The notes under the pieces: model-generated
Seen by the model: only the letters and a program-made list of their open reading frames with translations
Told to the model about the DNA's origin: nothing
Databases searched by the model: none
In this document: positions 58,595 through 64,000 of the stretch, one piece after another
How the letters are laid out: each line of letters opens with the position of its first letter
Numbering within the stretch: position 1 is the first letter of the stretch
Position numbers and translations under genes: made by a program
Assembly (NCBI GenBank): GCA_022605405.1
Contig: JABYQQ010000018.1
Location: 434,001-498,000 of the forward strand
From: Earliella scabrosa
Lineage: Eukaryota; Basidiomycota; Agaricomycetes; Polyporales; Polyporaceae
Reading direction: 5' to 3'
DNA length: 64,000 nucleotides

Positions 58595-59462
58595 CGGCCT
58601 CTTCAAGCTTCAAGGTCAAGAATACGAGATCGTTCTTCCCCGGTTCTTTCCAGTGTCACTGAATCGTATTTGATGTTACTAACTTTCATGTTCAATTCAC
58701 CTCAATCCACCCGATCTGCGGAGCGGTGCCCCCGACGTCCAGCGCATCAACGCATCCAATCTCAATCACAGGTCCGATCCCGGAACATGTGTCTCGCCTT
58801 CAGTCAGGTGCGTGAACGTATTGTCAGCAGCTTCGCCTTCGAGAAGCCTCCGAACGGAATCACCGTCGCTTTCGGTCTGGACACGCTAATCTCGTCATGG
58901 GGTGCTATTGCCTGACGACAGCAACGTGTTGTAATCTGCTACCACGTTACGCCTGTGTCGAGCCTGAGTCACCCCCCTGTCTCATCAGGCTGTTCATCTA
59001 TCACTTCCACTACGGGAATCATGTTTGCTATCCTGGCTGCCCGTATGATAATAGTCAGGGTGTGTTACCGGTCTGCCCTGTGGCTAGAAGCCGTGCTGAC
59101 AATGTTACATATTTGGCAGCGACCACCCGGTCAACCCGTCGCCGCTGATGGACTCCCCTTATATGCCGGCGAACAGGCATGGACCAGGGCTGAGGCTGAA
59201 GACACTGGCACAGTCATTCGCGGGCTCTGTATGAAGGCATTGTGTTGTATGTACTCAAGCTTGTATCATCTCTTCGTCTCGTTGAGTAAGCGCGATGCTC
59301 TCCGTACAGGGTACATTGACAGACAGTGTGTACGCACCAGCGGAGCCTATCTTGTTTTTGTACTCCCTGTGCAGGGCACAGGCAGCCAGGTAATTCCTCT
59401 CTTTGCTCGCCTTGCGACGACTCTGATGTTTCGAGAAGTCAGCTCACCACCCAGCAATACCA
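58595..59462. other. Unresolved, both strands partly open
   Basis: A plus-strand piece EKPPNGITVAFGLDTLISSW and a minus-strand piece MKVSNIKYDSVTLERTGEER both look protein-like but cannot be joined to anything firm. Confidence 0.3.
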
Positions 59463-59672
59463 TTGTCGACGGCTAGAGACCTCGCCGAAGAGCTTAGCGG
59501 CGGGGAACAGTCTTCTGACGAGGACTTCGCCGCGTTCATGAGTCACAGCGGACCGTACTACCGCCACAAGACGGACAGAGTTGCCCCAAACTGGCTGCGA
59601 GTGTTGATCTTGGTTCTAGGGGTGGGCGGCGTACTTCACGCACTTGTGCGAGCGGCCCGACAAGTATGGTAA
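59463..59672 (+). CDS. Candidate 3' exon of a tail-anchored protein
   Basis: Frame MSTARDLAEELSGGEQSSDE continues DFAAFMSHSGPYYRHKTDRV and ends with a single span NWLRVLILVLGVGGVLHALV shortly before the stop. It is either a 69-residue tail-anchored protein or the last exon of a gene starting upstream. Confidence 0.35.
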   Translation: MSTARDLAEELSGGEQSSDEDFAAFMSHSGPYYRHKTDRVAPNWLRVLILVLGVGGVLHALVRAARQVW

Positions 59673-59813
59673 TCGAAACGGAGTGCCCACCTGTCATGTA
59701 ATATTTCCGGTTCGACAACCCGGCGTAGATCACCGGGCGGTGTTCATTTGATCAGTTACATCGATAGGAACGAACCCACGAATCCGTGATGATGCAATGG
59801 ATTGTGCCGTAAG

Positions 59814-61037
59814 TTACAAGATAGTGGCATCCTCGACCGCCACCGACTGCTCCCGCGCGCGTTTCTTGAGACGACTCGCGTAGGTGCGAACAGTCTCAGC
59901 GGTAACCCACGAGGGTTCTCCATTAGGCAGGACGTTCAATACGTAGCCGTTGAGGTGAGGATGTGGATGATGTAGCTGAACAGCGCTCCACCGCCCATCT
60001 GCTGTTCGCAGCCAGATTTGTCGCCGGTCGCCGGTCGCGGTATGCACGTATAGATCGCCCGGATTCAAACTTATCGGAGGTAGAGGCACAGGGGAAGTGA
60101 GCAAGTCACCACCGTTCGACGAGAACCACACGGTCTTCTCCTTCAAGCCTCTGATAGCATGTTCGTGCCGCTTGACAAGCACATTGGTCCTGGTCATCGT
60201 ATGAGTATGACGAGACAATTTCAAAAATTCAATATGATGGGCGCGCACCTGCCCTTCTCCCGTGAGGTGCCTCGCGGAATCACGCTCTGCTTGTTCGTTT
60301 CCGCGGAGAGGCTTGCATGGGGCTCTGAGACGTGACCTAGCAGCGAGGCCTGCGCCCGAGCAGGAGGAGGGGCCGATGGCGGCCCTGTCGATGCACAGGC
60401 GGACAGCGAATCCCCTCGCAGCGGTACCGATGGCGGTGTGAGAGCAGAAGATGAGGTATGCAGTTTGGAAACTGGCTCTACGCGGAACCGCGTGGTTGGC
60501 CCGGTGCGAGGGGTCAGATCGGAGGTGACTGTTGGGAGAAGAGGTGCATTCTCCGCAACGGAGAAGTCTCGCGGATAAGGCGCACGAGCAACACGGCGTG
60601 CGTCATCACTAGGCAGAATATTCAGACAATGTCATCCGCAGCTACGAAGCTTACTGACTGCTTGTCTGGATTCTCGCGTCCTTCAAATATAGCTTCAGGT
60701 TGATGCTGAGCATCATCGATCAGTTAGTTGTTCCTGTGTTGTCGAGTAACTGACGAACCGATTGTGACGATTGTCCTACAGGAAATCCCCTAGTGGTTTT
60801 CCTAGATGGCGGCTCAGATGCGTTTCCCGCAGCGCCTCTATAGTAAATGTGAGCTTGAGCACTTCGCATCACATCTCGTACGAACCTAGCGATCACGGTA
60901 TACTGTTGTTGAGTATGCCGATGCCGCAGCACTACATTGCAAGGCCTCAACGGGATGGCTTGGTCGTCAACGTGATCGAACGCGGGGAAAGGTTTCTGCT
61001 CGACATGGATCACAATGGGGGCGTCAGGTTCTAGCAT
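59814..61037 (-). CDS. Multi-exon orphan protein with a Pro/Ser-rich middle exon
   Basis: Not recognised. Start at 61037, MLEPDAPIVIHVEQKPFPAF, continuing AIPLRPCNVVLRHRHTQQQY. An intron with an AACTAACTGAT branch site ends near 60706. A long internal exon (about 60250-60613) has no ATG at all in frame and reads NAPLLPTVTSDLTPRTGPTT and ACASTGPPSAPPPARAQAS. A 60-nt intron (GTGCGC..GACCAG) joins it to TNVLVKRHEHAIRGLKEKTV. The last exon includes LNPGDLYVHTATGDRRQIWL and LNGYVLNVLPNGEPSWVTAE, ending with a basic run SRLKKRAREQ. About 350 residues; soluble, perhaps nuclear. The join between the first two exons is not settled. Confidence 0.5.
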
Positions 61038-62060
61038 GATACTGCAGAAGATGAGGTGGGTACTGAGGAGGGAGATATCGATATTATATCTCTCTAGTCC
61101 CACGGCGGTTCCTCCGGTCCGGACGACGCTCCTAATCTAGGGTTGAACCATCGTTGATGGTGTAAGCGCTCAGCAACTCTCTGGACTCCGACGTCAACCT
61201 CTATGTACATAGATCTGTTCCTCGCTCGACGGGCAGCGCTCAGCTTCGCTGGTTTAGCCTGCTCTGCTGACAGTCGATTCTTGCCATCTCTGTCTTTACA
61301 TTCTGCTAGATCTGCCCCTCAGTTCTGCGGTCGCGGCCATGTCCCTGTGATTGATCGCCCCTACTCCCTCCCTCACCTCGACCTTCTCCCAGCGATCCAG
61401 ACTGAATATCCGCTGAACTTCCTTGCAAGGCGTGAACACGCGGCTCTTTTGCTCTTTCTTATAGCTCTGCCACTATTGCAATACGCATCTTGGATCGCTT
61501 GCCATGAAGGATAGCCCCGTTGTCGAGCAAACCATCGCGGACCATGCAACCTCCCAAGAGCTCAAGCGCGGTTCATAGGTCTCACTCCGCGTGTCGCACT
61601 TTGTGGGGCTGCCTCACTTCGTGGAAGGTATGTACATTTTCGTTCTCTTATGGGAAGAGCCAGAACCGAGCCTGTCCAGTCAGTTCTTCAAAGTGCGTGT
61701 TCCCAAACCACGACTCAACCTCAGTAGGAGCTCAAAGGCCACAGTCCATCTCCCCCTTGCTCTTTTTTCGCCATGTTCAAGTCTTCAGCGGGATTGGCTG
61801 CGGTCGCGTTTGACTGGCCGGGTAGTGCTCAGCAAGTCGTCCTGGATGGGCACGCGGCGTTGCGTCCAGCGAGGAACCTCGTGGTGTCGATATCGCGCTC
61901 TCGCACCCCCGCTTTCCCGCCCACCAAGTGCGGACCGAGTTCTGGGACCTGACCGTGAAGTGAGCGCCGCTGGGCTACTCCGTTTTGCCGTTTTGCGCGA
62001 GGAAGTTGCGGTGTTGAACTAGAGATGCATAACAGCACGTATACGAGTTACCTCGGTGTG
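61038..62060. other. Probable remains of the 5' part of the S10 pseudogene
   Basis: A plus-strand run ALLLFLIALPLLQYASWIA at about 61.44-61.50 kb resembles an S10 signal peptide, and FKVRVPKPRLNL near 61.69 kb and FPAHQVRTEFWDL near 61.91 kb resemble pre-catalytic S10 sequence. They are in different frames with stops between. Confidence 0.35.
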
Positions 62061-63800
62061 ATGGCGCGAGACATCTGTTCTTCTTTGACACTCGTCGCAA
62101 CCCCGCGTCCGGTGAGCAGACTGTGCCATAGGTCTTCCGCTGATAATCACCCTCGATACTCGTTTATACCAGACGAGGTCATGATGTAGATCAACGGAGG
62201 AGGCCTAGGTCCCGGATGCTCATCCTCCAAGGGGCTACTCATGTAACTAGGTATGTGTGCGATGTGAACATACTCGCTGGTGGCACTGTTTGATTGTATG
62301 CCACATAGGATCTTGTAGCATCGACATCAATAACATCTCAAGCAACGGGACCGTCTGGTACCCGGACTCCTGGAACGCAGGGACTAACATCTTCTTCCCG
62401 GAGCAACCGTCAGTACCCAACATCGCTGTTCGCTGCCATGTGGCACCACTGATCCACCGACTGATGCTCGTACACAGACTTTGAGGAGACAATCGAGACA
62501 GACGAGACGACGGAGGACGCGGCGCAGAACGTCCATGCGTCATGGACGATCTTTGAGACGTTCTGTGATCTCAAATGCCGTCCTCTGCACTTGGCTGGGC
62601 GATCCTACGGTGTACGTGTCCTACAACATACATTGCATTCTCAGGGCTTCATGGATTGGACTCCTCGCAGGGACGTTATCTGCCCGCATTCGCGAGCTGC
62701 ATCTACGACCAAACCCAGATCGCGTAAGCAGGAGACGCTCAATTTCTTCCGCGTCCTGATTGGCAACGGCATTGTCGACATCGCAACGTGAGCGTGTTTG
62801 GCACCTCCATAGCTCGATAGTTGCGCTCAAACCCAAATCCGGCTTCCAGCACCTATCAGGGGCACCACGAAGTCTAGTGCGGACCAACCACGCTCGACGT
62901 GCTGTTTCAGAAGATCAGCACCTGCGTCCGCATGAAGACCGCGATTCGTATTCGAACCAGTTCCATCCCGAGCATCGTGCGCCGGACTTCCCCCCTCCTG
63001 CGCTCTTGCGCTCAACAGCTTCCACGATGCCAGAAGCGCTGCAAGAAATCAACCGGAGAGCTGCAAATAGCGTCTGCCAGGACCCGGTGAGCGGCGCGTT
63101 AGAGCACAGTGGTACGTCGCGGGCGCCCACCCCATTTTTCGCCATCCTTTGCCGTCCGCGTCCACTCCCGACTGACCCGCGCCCCACCCCGCACGTAGGC
63201 CGCAACATCTACCACGTTACCAAGGTGAAGTGATTCTACAGTTGATTCCAGACGCGCGTCCACCGCACCTGCTAACCTCCCGCCCACTCGCCCCAACAGG
63301 ACTGCCTCGGCGACCTCTGCTACCTCGAAGTCAGCATACCTCGACAACCCCTCAAGCGCGCGCTGCTCGTCGTCTCCTCCGCCGTCCCAGTCTTCAGCTC
63401 GTGCGCGCCCGCGGCGTTCAACGCGCGGCTCTACAAGTAATCGATGCTATCGCATCACTGCGTCGCGGGCCCGCTCGAGCACGGCGTGCGGACCCTGCTC
63501 TACTCGTGCACGTACGACTGGCATTGTAGCTGGTACGCGACGAAGCTCTGGCTCGGCAAGTTCGAGTGTATGGGCACGGAGGCGTTCCGCGTGCGTTACG
63601 CGAGTAACGCGTGGGCGGGGAGAGGGCGGGCGAGGTGACGAGCCGCTCACGTTTGCCGGTTGCGACTGTGTGCGGTGCGGGGCACTTGATGAGTATTTCT
63701 TTCGCTGCTTCCTCCTTTTTCTCTGAGGCTGATCTGGCGTTTGGGTTCGCGGTTTAAACGTCCCGCACGACGTGGAGGCGCTGGCGACGGTCCCGCGCAG
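62061..63800 (+). pseudogene. Decayed S10 serine carboxypeptidase
   Basis: S10 blocks occur in the right order but in broken frames: ARHLFFFDTRRNPAS, INGGGLGPGCSSSKGLLM, SIDINNISSNGTVWYPDSW, ETTEDAAQNVHASWTIFETF, RYLPAFASCIYDQTQIA, VLIGNGIVDIAT, CLGDLCYLEV, GPLEHGVRTLLYSCTYDW and GAGHLM. TAG at 62187-62189 replaces the Trp of the WxNGG motif; TAA at 62244-62246 follows GLLM where Glu is expected. The motif NGGPGC has an insertion, and the nucleophile elbow GESYGG reads GRSYGV. The Asp (TYDW) and His (GAGH) regions are still visible. It belongs to a different S10 branch from the intact gene at 4771, which has no NISxxGTVWYPDSW-like block. Confidence 0.8.
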
Positions 63801-64000
63801 CCTCGCGCGGCGCGAGCTATCAACCTACTGGAGCAGGCAGGCATGTGTGGCTCAATCATTCGGCTCGCGGGGGGTCGAAGGCTCGGCAGGGTGCGTTAGT
63901 CCGGACATGTCAGGCATGGGCTATTGCAACGGCTCATAAGCGGCTTACAGAAGGCAGAAAGGAGAAGGAGAAGAGTCAAGGTGGTGTATTATCTCCGGAC

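Noticed and set aside
58472..59476. Long plus-strand frames (147 and 173 codons)
   Set aside because: Competing minus-strand exons, no domain and no consistent splice chain; left as unresolved.

Overview
The window looks like nuclear DNA of an agaricomycete fungus, probably a polypore. Genes are cut by many introns of about 50-65 nt with GT..AG ends and CTNAY-like branch sites, there are micro-exons, coding G+C is high, and the gene set includes a DUF6533 membrane protein, a HET-domain protein and basidiomycete-type orphan families. The taxon call is inference. Gene models were built by joining reading frames at visible splice sites, so outer limits are firmer than inner exon ends.

About 1-23 kb is a dense housekeeping block. 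In order it holds a secreted type-B carboxylesterase (-), an unrecognised conserved-looking gene (-), a secreted GPI-type S10 serine carboxypeptidase (+), the cleavage/polyadenylation factor CSTF2/Rna15 (-), a DUF6533 seven-TM-like protein (+), the mitochondrial Obg GTPase MTG2 (-), the replicative helicase subunit MCM4 (+), a HET-domain protein (-) and the nonsense-mediated decay factor UPF3 (-). MTG2 and MCM4 share a 182-bp divergent promoter with three ACGCGT boxes.

About 23-64 kb is different: gene-poor, rich in orphan genes, small repeats and decayed genes. The clearest new object is a convergent pair of paralogues (27.5-29.7 kb) of an unrecognised family with the same exon layout. Further right are an orphan with an MSDN repeat, a coiled-coil-like orphan (32.1 kb), a membrane-anchored orphan (38.5 kb), a charged multi-exon agaricomycete family member (40.7-43.0 kb) and a WD40 protein (44.3-45.8 kb). 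A duplicated exon-like segment lies at 46.0 and 49.4 kb. From 49.9 to 61 kb there is a run of small orphan proteins, several with a signal peptide or C-terminal membrane span. Two relics were found: a dimeric alpha/beta-barrel gene (47.7 kb) and a second S10 carboxypeptidase (62-63.8 kb) with two stop codons in conserved positions and a damaged nucleophile elbow.

No rRNA, CRISPR or complete transposon was seen, and no tRNA could be supported by eye. Large parts of 23-25.4, 29.8-32.1, 33-38.5 and 46-49.9 kb hold no gene I can defend.
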